Shown here: positions 42,802-54,350 of the stretch, one piece after another
How positions within the stretch are numbered: position 1 is the first letter of the stretch
Layout: each line of letters opens with the position of its first letter
Source: Leucaena leucocephala
Lineage: Eukaryota > Streptophyta > Magnoliopsida > Fabales > Fabaceae
NCBI GenBank assembly: GCA_037074615.1
Contig: CM073527.1
Coordinates: forward strand, 28,210,848 to 28,274,847
Length of the DNA stretch: 64,000 nucleotides
Direction of reading: 5' to 3'
The notes under the pieces: model-generated
Databases searched by the model: none
Told to the model about the DNA's origin: nothing
What the model saw: only the letters and a program-made list of their open reading frames with translations
Position numbers and translations under genes: made by a program

Positions 42802-44899
42802 CCACGCACACACTACTAACTCGTGATGTATGTGTTTTAATGAGATTGAGGAGCCCCCATGTGGCTCGTTCTTATATAATTATGCTTGTGCTTCATTTTT
42901 CTTTTTTTTGGCTTTGTGAATTTGTCCATTAATTCAAAAAAGTATTCAACTAAATTAACCGAAAGGCATATACAACATAAATTAACAATTGTTGTGACAT
43001 GTGCAAAGTTATCCGCATATACCAAATAAATACATAGACTTCTGCGATGCCCGGACATTTTGCATACAGAATAGGTGTGTTTCTACGTATTTATGGGCAA
43101 TCAATTATAAAATCATAGAATTATCGAGGACACCCGTGGCGGGTCTTTTTATGTAAAATCTTGACTAAATATACCAAACATTAATTTATGAAACAGATAT
43201 TTGTAAATTTTGCTCTCTATAATTTCAACAAAAATTAAAACGACAACAATAATAGCGGTGGTGGAAGATTGTAAGGGATATCAAAGCGACCCCCCCTCCC
43301 TAAACATTTTTTTGTGTTCCTTCATAATAATAAAGATTGCATACATAGGTATATGCCTAATTGCGAAGAAAATGGCACTTGGCTTAGTAACGAAGATGGC
43401 GACCGTTTTAAATTTGGATAAACAAGATAGTTAAGAAAGAATACTCCCTCTGTCGTTTCATACTCCTTCCCTTATTAAAATTTTAAAAGGCTCATACGAG
43501 TTTGAACCAAAAAATACAAAAGGTGTGGGAATTTTGGCAATGGACTAGTTTCTCATACAAACGTTCAAGTTTTTATCATATGAATATAGATAATTACTTT
43601 TTAAATTTTAATCTATGTATCACAGCTATTTAACTCGTTATCATTTCATATAGGGCTAAATTATACATTTAATCATTTATATTTATGTTAAATTTTATTT
43701 TAGTCCCTTAAATTTAAAAAAAAATATTTTTAATCCTTTAAACTTAACATCATTAATTTTATTAATAGAAAATATTGACTCAGTGACTTTAAAATGATCA
43801 ACAATAATTAGATGTTGACAAAATATATCTAAATTTTAATTATTTAATATAAAATATAACATAATTAAAGAATATTAAAATATAGATATATTTTATCAAT
43901 TTTTAATTGCACGGTGCTCACTTAAATTAATATTTTTTGTTAAACAAGTTTAATGATATTAAATTTAAAGGATTAAAGATATTATTTTTAAATTTAAGAG
44001 ATTAAGATAAAATTTAATGTAAACATATATTTTAACCTATCATTTCCCATGCAGATAATTATGATTTTTCAAAAAAAATTCAGTCAGTCTAAAATTAAAT
44101 CTTTAGAATAATTTTATTCCTTTTCTTAAGGTACATAATTTTGGGCACAAGGAGTGGATTCCGTCCACAATGAAAATTAACTTTCTCCTCTAAATATTGA
44201 GAGCAAAACAAAAGTTAGTATTGGAACTTTCAACAACTTATTTAAAAGTAACAAGAGTTCTTACTACTCACACTTTTCTTAGCTAAAAGATAACATGCTT
44301 TTGTTTCTGCTTCTTTCGTAAATTAATTTTATTTTTAACTTTCTCAAATATATATAAAAATTGTCTTCTTTTGTTCCTTAGCAGACATTATTTCCTTAAT
44401 AGATGTAAAAAATATAATAAGACGATGCTAAGATCGATTCGTTTGAAAATGTGTCTTAATCAGTATTCGTTGAACTAATTCGATATCGTATTGTCAACTT
44501 GTCAAAAGAAAATTAAAAAGACCTAAATATATTTTTATTATACACAAAAGTAATTAACAAAATTTCCACGTAAGAAATCTAAATAATCAACAGTTTGGTA
44601 TCAAACACGTTATAATTTGCTTTTCAATTTCATTAATTCTATGAAGTAATAACTTGAACCCCAGAATCGTATAGGGCAATAATGCTCATGTCCTAACAAA
44701 ATTATATCTTTGACTGCGAGCACTAACTAAAATATTAAATGATTTTCTTAAACGAACAAATTAGAAGCATATATAATTATAGCAAAAGCTGTTTGAAAAG
44801 TAATACTTAGGCCTAATATTAGTAAGTCCAAGAGCTACACACAAAAGAAGGCACGGAGATAGATGGAATGAGACTATTCTTGGAACACAAGTGGGAAGG
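42802..44899. other. Intergenic between pectin methylesterases 2 and 3
   Basis: 3'UTR of copy 2, then AT-rich DNA with a Stowaway-like left end (CTCCCTCTGTCG from 43444, preceded by TA) and a nested long-inverted-repeat MITE (43650-44039). No gene was recognised. Confidence 0.5.
43650..44039. mobile_element. MITE with long terminal inverted repeats
   Basis: About 390 bp. The left arm, from TAGGGCTAAATTATACA through GTTAAATTTTATTTTAGTCC to AATCCTTTAAACTTAACATC, is mirrored by the right arm, from TTTAATGATATTAAATTT through AAAGGATTAAAGATATT to GATAAAATTTAATGTAAAC and TTTTAACCTA, giving arms of about 110 bp. The flanks TCATTTCAT and TCATTTCCC look like an imperfect 9-bp target duplication, which suggests a Mutator-like MITE. 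It may be nested in a Stowaway-like element that starts at 43444 and could end near 44152 (ACAAGGAGTG). No ORF is present. Confidence 0.65.
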
Positions 44900-44907
44900 T
44901 ATATAAA
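44900..44907 (+). promoter_or_regulatory. TATA box of pectin methylesterase 3
   Basis: TATATAAA is followed by CCCCACCACC, about 195 bp before the ATG. The implied leader contains the short upstream codon ATGCAAG. Confidence 0.45.
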
Positions 44908-45101
44908 CCCCACCACCATGCAAGTTATTGCATCGCTCTCATTACTCAATAATCATAGGAGAGCAATCACCTCATCCTTCATTTCTTTTTTCATTTTCAC
45001 TCCGATTAAGTTGATCTTCAGCGATTTGCCCATTCATGCTATAAGTAATTAATCGGAGAGGAAAAGCATCAATAAATTAGAGAGAAAAAACCCAAATAAA
45101 G

Positions 45102-46915
45102 ATGAGCGGAAAAGTGATTGTGCCCGCCGTTTCTATCATCCTCGTGGTGGGTGTGGCCCTCGGCGTCGTCGGCGTCGTCCACTATAGGAACAAAGACAGC
45201 AACAATAATGGTCAGGCTACAGAGGTGAACACCCACACAAAGGCCGTTGCTGCCCTATGCCAAAGCTCCGACGATCCCAAGCTCTGCCACAGCACGCTAG
45301 ACCCCATCAACAGCACCGACCCTAAGGATTATATAAAGGCGACGGTGGAATCCGCCATGAAAACCGTCATCCAGTCCTTCAATTTGACCGACAGGGTCGC
45401 CATAGAGCAAGGGAATAGCAGCACAAGAGGCATAAAGATGGCCGTCGAGGATTGCAAGGACTTGTTGCAATCTGCAATAATGGAACTTCAAGCATCGGGT
45501 GTTCTGGTTCAGGACAACAATGCTCGGAGCGTGACCGACAGGCAAGATGACCTCAAGAACTGGTTGAGCGCTGTCATCGCCTACCAGCAATCATGTCTCG
45601 ATGGGTTTTCCACGGACGACGATGGAGAGAAGGCGATCCAGCAACAATTACAAACAGGTGGCCTGGACAATGTGGAGCAGCTCACAGGGTTGGCACTTGA
45701 TGTTGTGGCTGGCATTTCCCAGTTGCTCTCCGTCTTCGACTTGGACTTGGACGTGAAACCTGCTTCTCGTCGACTTCTAGGCAACGTGGAGGTGGATAAC
45801 GACGGCTATCCCACATGGTTGTCCAGCACCCAACGCCAGCTCATCGAGCTGCCCAACACCGGACATCCTACGAATCTGCCCAACGCCGTGGTTGCCCAGG
45901 ACGGAAGTGGCCAGTTCAAGACCATTCAAGAAGCCGTCGACTCATACCCACCAAAGTTTGAAGGCAGATTCACTATCTACGTCAAGGCCGGTACCTACAA
46001 CGAATACGTCCACATTACCAAGAAGCAGCCCAACATCCTCATGTACGGTGATGGCCCCACCAAGACCATCGTCACCGGCAACAGGAGCTACACCTCCGGT
46101 TGGAAAACAATCCAAACTGCCACCTTCAGTAAGTTCATCTATCCATCTCATTCTTCTTCATATTTATGTCGTCAAGTTGAAACATCATTCACTGATGGAT
46201 AATATGATGCCCACGTGCAGCCACCTTGGGTGACGGCTTCATTGCCAAGTCGATGGCCTTCGAGAACACCGCCGGGCCTGAGGGACATCAAGCAGTTGCA
46301 CTGAGGGTTATGGGTGATCGCTCAGCTTTCTTCGACTGTGCTTTTCACGGCTACCAAGACACCTTGTACGCACACGCCAAACGTCAATTCTATCGCAACT
46401 GTGAGATATCCGGCACAGTGGACTTCATCTTCGGATACAGCAGCACCTTGGTCCAGAACTCCAGAATCTTGCTCAGGAAGCCCATGGATAACCAGCAAAA
46501 CATCGTCGCCGCCGACGGCACTGCTCAAAAGCAAATGCGCACAGGAATTGTCCTCCAGAACTGCCAGATCATGCCCGACGCCAGCCTCACCGCCGACAGG
46601 TTGACCGTCAAGTCCTACCTGGCCAGGCCATGGAAGGCATACTCCAGGGCTATCTTCATGGAAAATGAAATCGGTGATCTCATCCAAGCCGACGGTTATC
46701 TGCCATGGATGGGCAACATGTACCTTGACACCTGCTACTTCGCCGAGTTTGCAAACACCGGTCCCGGCGCCGCCACTAACAACAGGGTCAAGTGGAGCCG
46801 CGGCGTCCTCACCAAGGCTGATGCTACTCAATACACCGCTGAACCTTGGCTTCAGGCCGGCTCATGGTTGCCCGCCACCAGCATTGCCTTCGACAGCGGT
46901 CTCACCAAGGCTTAA
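45102..46915 (+). CDS. Pectin methylesterase with PMEI pro-region, tandem copy 3 (divergent)
   Basis: Two exons, 45102-46128 and 46221-46915, 573 residues. MSGKVIVPAVSIILVVGVAL anchor; pro-region CQSSDDPKLCHSTL; processing sites SRRLLGNVEVD and RQLIE; catalytic domain with AVVAQDGSGQFKTI, GTYNEYV, HQAVALR, GYQDTLYA, DFIFG. The usual LGRPW motif reads LARPW (KSYLARPWKAYS), with the catalytic Arg kept but Gly changed to Ala. Codon use is clearly more C-ending than in copies 1 and 2, and the sequence is the most diverged of the three, so it is the oldest split. The second exon is 24 nt shorter. The intron position is shared. The gene is intact and probably functional. Confidence 0.94.
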
Positions 46916-48915
46916 CTCATCCGTTCCCTATCTATCCACCAATTCATTTTCAACATTATTTCTGCAGGAGGGAGGTTTTACAATCAATTCATTGCACTGT
47001 GCATATTATTGCTATAGTTTTCTTCTCTCCTGCATTTGTAATGGAGAGGTGAGTTAAATATAATATATTATTTTCTACTTTTTTTCTTTTGTTTTTGTTC
47101 CTGCCATTCATCCAATCATATCATACAGATGTTATAGAGGTCCATTTTTATACATGAATACAAACTATTGGGAGGCCCAAAGGCCTTCACCCACTTCCGG
47201 CCCAACCCCAAAACAAAATAATCCCGTAACTGGAAGCATCAAAATTTCGTCCTATTTTTTTCGGCCCTTGGGCTTTCTTTAGTAAATATACTAATTAATT
47301 TACAAAATAAATAGAGCTATAATAAAAGATAACATTGAATTTTTTTCCCCCATATCCTATGAAAATTAGGATGGTCCAACATTAATCATTGAAAATGATC
47401 CAAAACGCCTTTTGGAAATTAATAACCTACAGGTGTGCATTTTGCAAATGTTAGAAAAAGACTTGATTGCCCCTGAGACCTGCGTCCTCTTCTCTGTCTC
47501 TTCTCTGTTAACAACCTCCCCAGCAAGTGCTCGTCGGAGATGGCAACCAGATCGAGAACAAACTACGTAAAACTATGTTTGAATCCGACAAAGGTGAACC
47601 AACTACCGAATCAAGCAACAATGAACCACATCTGGAACAAACTACAAAATTAGGTTAAGAGAAACCTTGTGTTTTAGGCCATAAATTTGGTATAAAAGTG
47701 AAAAGGGGAAGAAAACGAATTCATCGACACCAAGAACACCGAAAACGGAGACTGGAATCGCCGGAAAAGAGGGAAGAATAAGTCGGGTTCAACGGACCCG
47801 ACCCACGTTGCAACCGGGTCTATCGTGAACCCTCATCGGCTCATCTTCGAGAACCAGACGGAGATGGAGGTGACGTCATCGTTACGGATCTCCAATCACC
47901 ACATACACGGACTTGTTCTTCTAACCCACCTCCGATCTCCCACATGGCTTGCAGTCGGCAGATCTGAAGACCACTGTGCACGACCACGTCGCCGTCAATG
48001 GAGGGAGCTTGGTTCGATGGAGATCTACCTTCGAGAATACGACCCACGGACCTCCGATTTCGAGAAGACGGCCGACATGTGGTTGGGTAAGAGGAAGAAG
48101 TAGCTGGGTCCGATGAAGAAGAGGAAGAAGGGGATGGGGACGATGAAGTCGGGGGTCACGGAAGGAGAGAGACATGTCGGTGGATTGTTTTTTAATAATA
48201 AGGGCATTTTGGACTTTTGATAAAGAGAGATGGACATATTAGTCATTTGGCTTTGAACTTAGAAAATGCTAGAATAGAACGCCACACCTTTGGGTGATTT
48301 GAAAAAGTTGAGTCCCAATCTGGTATTTGCTAATTTTCAAAGTGACCTTCGACGTTCAGTTCTTGACGAATTGAATCTTTGGAAAAATCTAAACACTGTT
48401 CCGAATATTATTTTTTAATACAAATTGTTAATTTTCAGATAATTTTTCTGCCCCCAGTTTCTTCGAAACATTCAACGTATAAATAAATAAGATTCCACCA
48501 GATGCCGGCACTAATATTCTATGGCGGCTTGATACGGATTGATGAAATTGAAAGAATAATTAATTACTTGTTAAATAATAAAAAAAAGAAATGGATAATG
48601 AGGTCCTTTATTTGGTCCATCCTCTCATCAACAGTTTCCTGTTTTGGAGAATGATTAACGCTCGTTACTCAAGTGAGGTTTGATCTTAAGAATTTTCCTT
48701 CTTGAGGGTTAGACTTTAGGTCAAGAATAAGACAGATGACTAAACAGTTTTATAATCTTACATACATTTCAAATCTATCGACACCTTTGAACAGAGCTCT
48801 TGAGAGAATTCCACCGCGATCATCTTCTCAATGTCAGGACCCTTATAACAACGCAAAGAGCAGATGTTTTATCCGGTAATTCTTGATCAACAAAGTGTCC
48901 GGGAGTTTTTGGGGC
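46916..48915. other. Intergenic region pectin methylesterase 3 to RADIALIS-like gene
   Basis: 3'UTR to about 47100. The 47470-48200 stretch is GC-richer, with several overlapping open frames on both strands (up to 92 codons) and no recognised protein; it may be a degenerate repeat. TATAAATA at 48478-48485 could serve the RADIALIS-like gene with a long leader. Confidence 0.4.
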
Positions 48916-49194
48916 ATGGATGATTGTGGTAAGGTTTTGAGGGGATGGAGCTGGGAGGAGAACAAATTGTTCGAGGCGGCGCTTGCGGTGGTAGATGAGC
49001 AATACCCAGATCGGTGGGAGGTGATTGCAGCCATGGTCGGAGGCAATAAGAATGCCGGCGACGTTCAAGAGCACTATGGGACCCTTTTGGAGGATTTGCG
49101 TCTCATAGAATCAGGGAAGCTCGACCATAAGCTTCCACACACTCAACCCAGTCTTCTTCTCGACCTTACCCACTCGTTATGCCTGTCCGACTAA
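48916..49194 (+). CDS. RADIALIS-like single SANT/MYB-domain protein
   Basis: A 92-codon frame, MDDCGKVLRGWSWEENKLFE onwards. Residues about 10-65 form a RADIALIS-type SANT domain: WSWEENKLFEAAL, DRWEVIAAMVGG, then DVQEHYGTLLEDL, with the conserved tryptophans and the final HY. LIESGKLD follows, as in the family. It lacks the second MYB repeat of DIV proteins. RAD/RL proteins usually act by sequestering DIV/DRIF-type MYB partners. An in-frame ATG at 48883 would add 11 residues (MINKVSGSFWG) with no family similarity, so the later ATG is preferred. Which RL subgroup it belongs to cannot be said. Confidence 0.82.
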   Translation: MDDCGKVLRGWSWEENKLFEAALAVVDEQYPDRWEVIAAMVGGNKNAGDVQEHYGTLLEDLRLIESGKLDHKLPHTQPSLLLDLTHSLCLSD

Positions 49195-49949
49195 GATACA
49201 AACATGTAGAACTCTGTGGTTTTCCCTTTTTTCAATGACTTGGGAAGCTCTCTTTAATTTGTTTCAGAGAAACAACTAGCTACATTTCTGTTCATTTTAT
49301 ATAATCGAACTCATCTGATTTTGTTGGTTTCTGTTTCATGTTATCCTTAAGGTTGAGGCCTCGTTGGTTCTTACTTTAACCATGTATTCGCTTCACATGT
49401 ATCATGTATCATGTATCAGATCACTCTTGAAAATAAACCTTGGTCACCGAGCTTCCTAGCGGGGAAAAAATCTCTTCTTTCTTCTCTCCATGTCCTTTAA
49501 TTTAACCAAGTCAACATATAACTCCATTAAATATCAAAGAAAAATTTACCTGATTTCAGCCTAGCACTGTAATTCAGATAGAAAGGGGATAATGGAATCT
49601 GGTAGTGCCGTGGTCCGAAAGTTCATTCCCCGTACTCCTCTGTTTCACAACGGCTGTTATATTCTGCACAGAATCATGTGGTGAATAATCCCTCAGTTTT
49701 GAGAAAGTGTAAGATATTGACGGAGCAACAAATCCATATAGGAACAGGACCCTTTCTATAGGTATTTAATTAAAGTGTAATCTTAAACGAGATGCAAACC
49801 GATCGGCATGTGGAGGCAATAGCAAAGGGAGAGGCTGCATTACGATCAGGGGGAATGTGAGATGTAGGTTGGAAATATTATGCAGATATAACATTGAAAA
49901 TGCAAGGGCAAAATAGAAATTGGAGAAAGAGAATTGAGGAAAAAGAAGA
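49195..49949. other. Gap between RADIALIS-like gene and MIR408
   Basis: Convergent 3' ends are expected here: the RADIALIS-like 3'UTR and the 3' part of the primary miR408 transcript (minus strand). No gene is seen. A short tandem run of CATGTATCATGTATCATGTA lies near 49396-49418. Confidence 0.45.
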
Positions 49950-50075
49950 GAAGGAGGGGAGAGACAGAGCCAGGGAAGAGGCAGTGCATGAGCGAGGCCA
50001 CAACAGATGAGTGTATTCTGTTGATGGATCCATCCATGCTCTGCCTGTTCCCAGCCTCTGTGCTGTCTCAGAACT
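49950..50075 (-). ncRNA. MIR408: miR408 precursor
   Basis: The minus strand at 49969-49989 matches mature miR408-3p (starts ATGCACTGCC, ends TTCCCTGGC). The opposite arm at 50034-50054 (CTGGGAACAGG then CAGAGCATGG) pairs with it at all but three positions with 2-nt 3' overhangs, as for a DCL1 duplex. The loop has its own CAACAG/CTGTTG stem, and the base is extended by GAGACAG against CTGTCTC. miR408 directs cleavage of plantacyanin and laccase mRNAs to spare copper. Its position between a tandem pectin methylesterase group and an ABCB4-type gene equals that of Arabidopsis MIR408 (from memory). The surrounding 168-codon frame is part of the primary transcript, not a gene. Confidence 0.96.
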
Positions 50076-50174
50076 CCTCCAGATGACCTCGACGCAGCTT
50101 CAATGCAGAATAAAAGCTTCCCAACCAAGAGCCACTCTGTAACTCTTCCTTGCGTTCTATGATGCAATGCCACT

Positions 50175-50182
50175 CTCTTATA
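50175..50182 (-). promoter_or_regulatory. Probable TATA box of MIR408
   Basis: TATAAGAG on the minus strand lies about 100 bp upstream of the hairpin base and just downstream of the GTAC cluster, a plausible Pol II core promoter. Confidence 0.5.
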
Positions 50183-50212
50183 TGTAATACAACATGAGGT
50201 GGTTGTGGTGTA

Positions 50213-50328
50213 GTACATGCGTGTACTGCCATATTTAGTCAAATGCTTGCCCCGTCCTACTTTATTTTCCAATTAAGTACTACATATATGGTAGGCCAAA
50301 CTGTACTGCCTTTCAGCTTTGCTAGTAC
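50213..50328 (-). promoter_or_regulatory. GTAC cluster (copper-response elements, SPL7 sites) upstream of MIR408
   Basis: Five GTAC cores occur at 50213, 50223, 50277, 50303 and 50325, three of them as TGTACT/AGTACA-like forms. About 0.45 are expected by chance in 116 bp. GTAC is the core bound by SPL7/CRR1 under copper deficiency, and MIR408 promoters are known SPL7 targets. The location directly upstream of the TATA box supports copper regulation. Confidence 0.75.
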
Positions 50329-51299
50329 TGAAAGTTCCCTCGCTCTCTCCGCTATACTACTCCCTCGTGCTGTGCTTTGCTTTCTTTAGCGGAAGCCGGC
50401 TTATATTCCTGCACGCTGCTTCGTCAAGTTTAGTTAAAATGAATTTGATATGGAAATCCTCATTTGAAATTTGAATAGCGTTTTAAATATTATGTGTTTA
50501 CGCCTTGTTGTTCTGATTGTGATCAATAATTAAAACTGTCGGTTTTACATGTTGCATATTATTACGTCTCCCTAGCTTTTCCACCACATATAAGTTGGAT
50601 TCATGAACAACTAACAAACCACCTCCCAGATCTCATGACGCCTGCGGTCTGCTGTCAACTCAATTCATTGGCATGAGCCTGCAGCGTGAGACCATGTGTC
50701 AACATTCACGTGGTGGGCCCATCACATAGGAGGAGTGAGTGGATCCTGCCCCAAATAAACTGCAGACAACGAAAGCCCGATATTGCATGGGCTGAAAATG
50801 GATAGCCCATGGTTAAATTCTGAGCACTCTGTTTCTCTGGACAGTGGCCTTGATCGTCGGTCCAAATAAATTTGATCATGGATTTATTTTGGACTGCCTG
50901 CTATGTTAATTCAAAGAGAGGGTGAAAATGACATCACATGCGACCTTTTGCTAGAGCTTTGACAGCATTTATTGAGAATTGATAAGATCACCTATACACT
51001 CTCTCTTTTTGACACATACTTGCATGTTTTTCTTTTCCGGCAAATAAACATGATAAATAAGGCAACATGCAGAACATGATAAATGATGTACTCTAGAAAA
51101 ATGAAACGCGACCCAACTCACTTGCACGTTCCACGCTTCCATTAACAATGCTAGTAATTCTTTATAGCTCCATAGGTAAGCCTGAATCTAATAAGGAAGC
51201 TTCACTTGCTCGGTCTCTATTATTGGGCTCAGTCGCTTGGGCTTTCTAGGGAGGCCCAATCATCCTTTTTTTTATACAATAAAGGCCTAAATCCTAAAA

Positions 51300-51803
51300 C
51301 TAAAATATATTACAGTATTGAGAAATTTAATCCTAAACACTCTGAATCTAATAAATCTCTCAATATTGTAAGACACATGTCAAATATGGTAGATCTAAAA
51401 AGGTTTTTTTTTGCAAGGATATCCGCGACTTGATTAACTTCTTTAGAGATAAACTATAGTTTCAAATCTCAATGTCTACACATGAACTCCTCAATCTATT
51501 CAACTAATAAGTTGCATCGCTATCTTGTATTATTTTCCTCCAACATATCAATATATTCTGCATCACCTGCACTACATAGTTCAATGAATTATCTCGCAAC
51601 ACCCCATTATATCTAACTGTATTATTAGACATAGTCATTACCCCATCTGTATTAAATTTAACCCACTCTACATGTGATTTTTGCCATCTTGTATTCTCTA
51701 TTAAAGATAAATTGTGTAAAATATTATTATCATTTATTAAGACATATTTTTTCTATACTTATAAAATAATTTTCTCTAAGTGTTCTGGTTTCATGGTATC
51801 AGG
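51300..51803 (+). mobile_element. Possible LTR retrotransposon remnant with primer-binding site
   Basis: TGGTATCAGG at 51794-51803 matches the first nine bases of the plant initiator-tRNA-Met primer-binding site (TGGTATCAGAGC). It directly follows TTTCA, a plausible LTR end. The AT-rich 500 bp before it would be the LTR. The left LTR border is uncertain and no gag or pol frame was recognised after it. Confidence 0.3.
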
Positions 51804-53870
51804 GTTAAATATAAAGCTACATCTCTGTTCTTTTCCCCTGTTCTGTTTCGTTTTGTTCCCCTAACTCAATGGCATAGATATGTAATAAACTAATATAATC
51901 ACACAAATTTATGTGCTTGTTTGGCTTCCTCCCGAAAAAATACTCTTATGTTGTACAGGAAAAAACTCCTCGCACGTCCCTAGAGTATAAAAGATAACCA
52001 AAGCCAACCAATTTCTTTTCCAAAAAGGGCACGAATCGAACATAGCCTGAACGTGATAGTAATAAGATATTACGAGATGCCATGATAAATTTCCAAAATT
52101 TAAAGGATGTTAAAAAATTCGATTTTATCTTTTGAAAAATGTCACGCTCACGAGCACGAGGCTCAAAGCGCGTAGTGAGAGTCATGATTCCCGCGAGAAA
52201 TGACGGGAAAAGCTGGAGAGCATGATGAGTGGGGAGTAGTTGACTTTCGGGGTCCACCTTTTGACTTTAGGATCAACCCCACCCGCAGCCACGAGAGAAT
52301 TGTGAAAAAAGTTAAAATAACTAATTTTTATAATTAAGATAAAAAAAGAATACGAAACAAGCACCTTGTATACTATATATACTACTACTACGATTTTTAT
52401 CACTGAGTTTAAAAGAACCAAAAAACAAATGCAAGCGCCGTCTCAAATGCATGCATGTGGATAGCAGAAGACAAGAGCTTCGATTTGCTTTCCCTTTTTT
52501 TATTTTGTTGTTTTGACCATTTAATAATGCGTGGGGCTGAGTGCGGAGACTGCTGGCCTGGATTCTTGGTCGACTTGTTGACGTCATCTTTGAGAAGACA
52601 ATCTAGAAGATTCATTCAAGATCTCAATTTTATTCTCTCGGGGCTAGCTGACAGAATCTCAAATTTAACCTCTGATGTGCATTTTCCGCCAAGAAAATTA
52701 GGGAATCGCCCTGTACGTTGATTGCAATTATTAACACGCTTAACCACTTGCTACTGATACGAGAGGGAGCAAACTTGGAGGGGGACATTACTCCTTGAAA
52801 TCATATATCCTTGGATTGAAATAGTCACCTTAATCAATGCCCTAGGTATCATAAATTGCTCCTTAAACCCTCCTTAAAAACAGAAGGTGGTAGGTTGGAA
52901 CATGGGAGGTGGGCATATGTATGTTGGGAGGGGGGGGGGTGTATGTTTAATTGATCTGACTTGAGAGCCACTAGAGAATATTTGGTCCGTACGTACGTGA
53001 AACAAGGAACATGATTGAGTTGCCAACACAGTTTATATAGCATCTTATAGCCGGAACAGTTAATTATGCAGCTGCTTATACAATTGTCGGGCTGAGAAGG
53101 CGAATATCTCACTTTATCGCTTGGTCCTTAAAGGCCGCAATTTTTCGGTAAAAGAAATCGCAAGCGGGAGTTAATTATCATATATGAAACAGTAATTAAG
53201 GAACTCAAAAGTCCACGGACGGACTATTTTGCCAATATAATTTAAAATACCTTAAATAGTTACATCCTTTCGTTGAAAATGGATAAGAACAACGTATTTA
53301 AAATACAATAATTGATGCTCTACAAATCCATACAGATTAACTTATATCATAAGTTAAGTTATAAATACACACACGACCAATCAATCATTAGGAGAGTCCC
53401 CAAAGCAGACTGAACCGCATATATAGAAATCTTTACACATATAGAGTATTGGAAGCTTCACGCTTTATGCAATCCTAACCAATGAGGATTTTAATTCATT
53501 CTGTATCAAAGCCACGTAACTAATTCAACCAATACAAGTCATTTTCTCTCAACTAATGTAGCACTGACTTTCGATGGCATGTTTAGGAAGTTTTACAATT
53601 TCTTTACCTATTTATTTGGTCATTGTGAGCTGGGTTATGCAAATTAATTAAGAATTCTATAAGTTTCTATACTTTTGTCTGGTTGAATAATTTTTCAACC
53701 CCTCCTTTTTCCCTTCCTCTGCCGTTCTTTTGTTTCAGTGCTTTAGTGCCCGGTTTTTTCTGTTCCTACTGGCAGCCATGTCACCGTTACAGCGTTTTGT
53801 ATCCTTATAGAGTTTCCCTTTTCATGGTTTCTGCTGCTACTATGCTGTTGTAAGGGCGAATCATTTCCTC

Positions 53871-53933
53871 CTCCGTTTCGGTCCTTCATACCTGGTAATC
53901 CATTCTTTTCTCTCCGTTTCGGTCCTTCATACC
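53871..53933. repeat. Direct repeat of 22 bp in the ABCB upstream region
   Basis: CTCCGTTTCGGTCC plus TTCATACC occurs at 53871-53892 and again at 53912-53933, 41 bp apart. It lies in the probable leader or promoter of the ABCB gene. Confidence 0.85.
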
Positions 53934-54350
53934 GCTCTTGCTTGAATTTAATAAGATGATGTTCTTCCATTGTACTTGATCCTCTGTTCGTCAACCGGGG
54001 GGGATAAAAACAAGTGCCGACTCAGAAATCTTCACGACTGTGGGTTAATTATTCTCAGATCCCACACGTTGCAATTTTTCAACTTATTTTGTTTTTGGTT
54101 TTTATTGCTTTACGTTGACTTGCGTTAAAAGATTCACATTTACACGTTTAATGAACTGATGAAATGCCGACTGGCCACGGAAGTTGATTTGTTTTGAAAC
54201 AATCTTTTCCGGTTCTATTATCGTGCTGGTGGCTATTTTTGCCATCTGATTCGTTTCCATACGATCTTCTGATTCTTCTTGCCGAGTTGCTTGTTTGCAT
54301 TGCTATTTTTCTTCCATAGGGGAAATATAGAAGGCGCTCGCTGATCTGAC

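Larger units (their letters stand above)
50329..54350. other. Intergenic region upstream of ABCB transporter
   Basis: About 4 kb without a supported gene. It holds a likely LTR-element remnant with a primer-binding site (51794), a G9 run at about 52931-52939, and a direct repeat near 53871-53933. Frames of 60-103 codons (for example 51946-52257 minus, 52455-52721 plus) have no recognisable similarity. The ABCB leader probably starts after about 53700. Confidence 0.45.

Noticed and set aside
47825..48246. Cluster of overlapping 68-92 codon frames on both strands
   Set aside because: Mutually overlapping frames in a GC-richer patch with no recognisable protein. Possibly a decayed repeat.
49766..50272. 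168-codon minus-strand open frame
   Set aside because: It spans the miR408 hairpin and its upstream promoter. The composition is low-complexity and the conserved signal is the miRNA duplex, so it is part of the primary transcript region.
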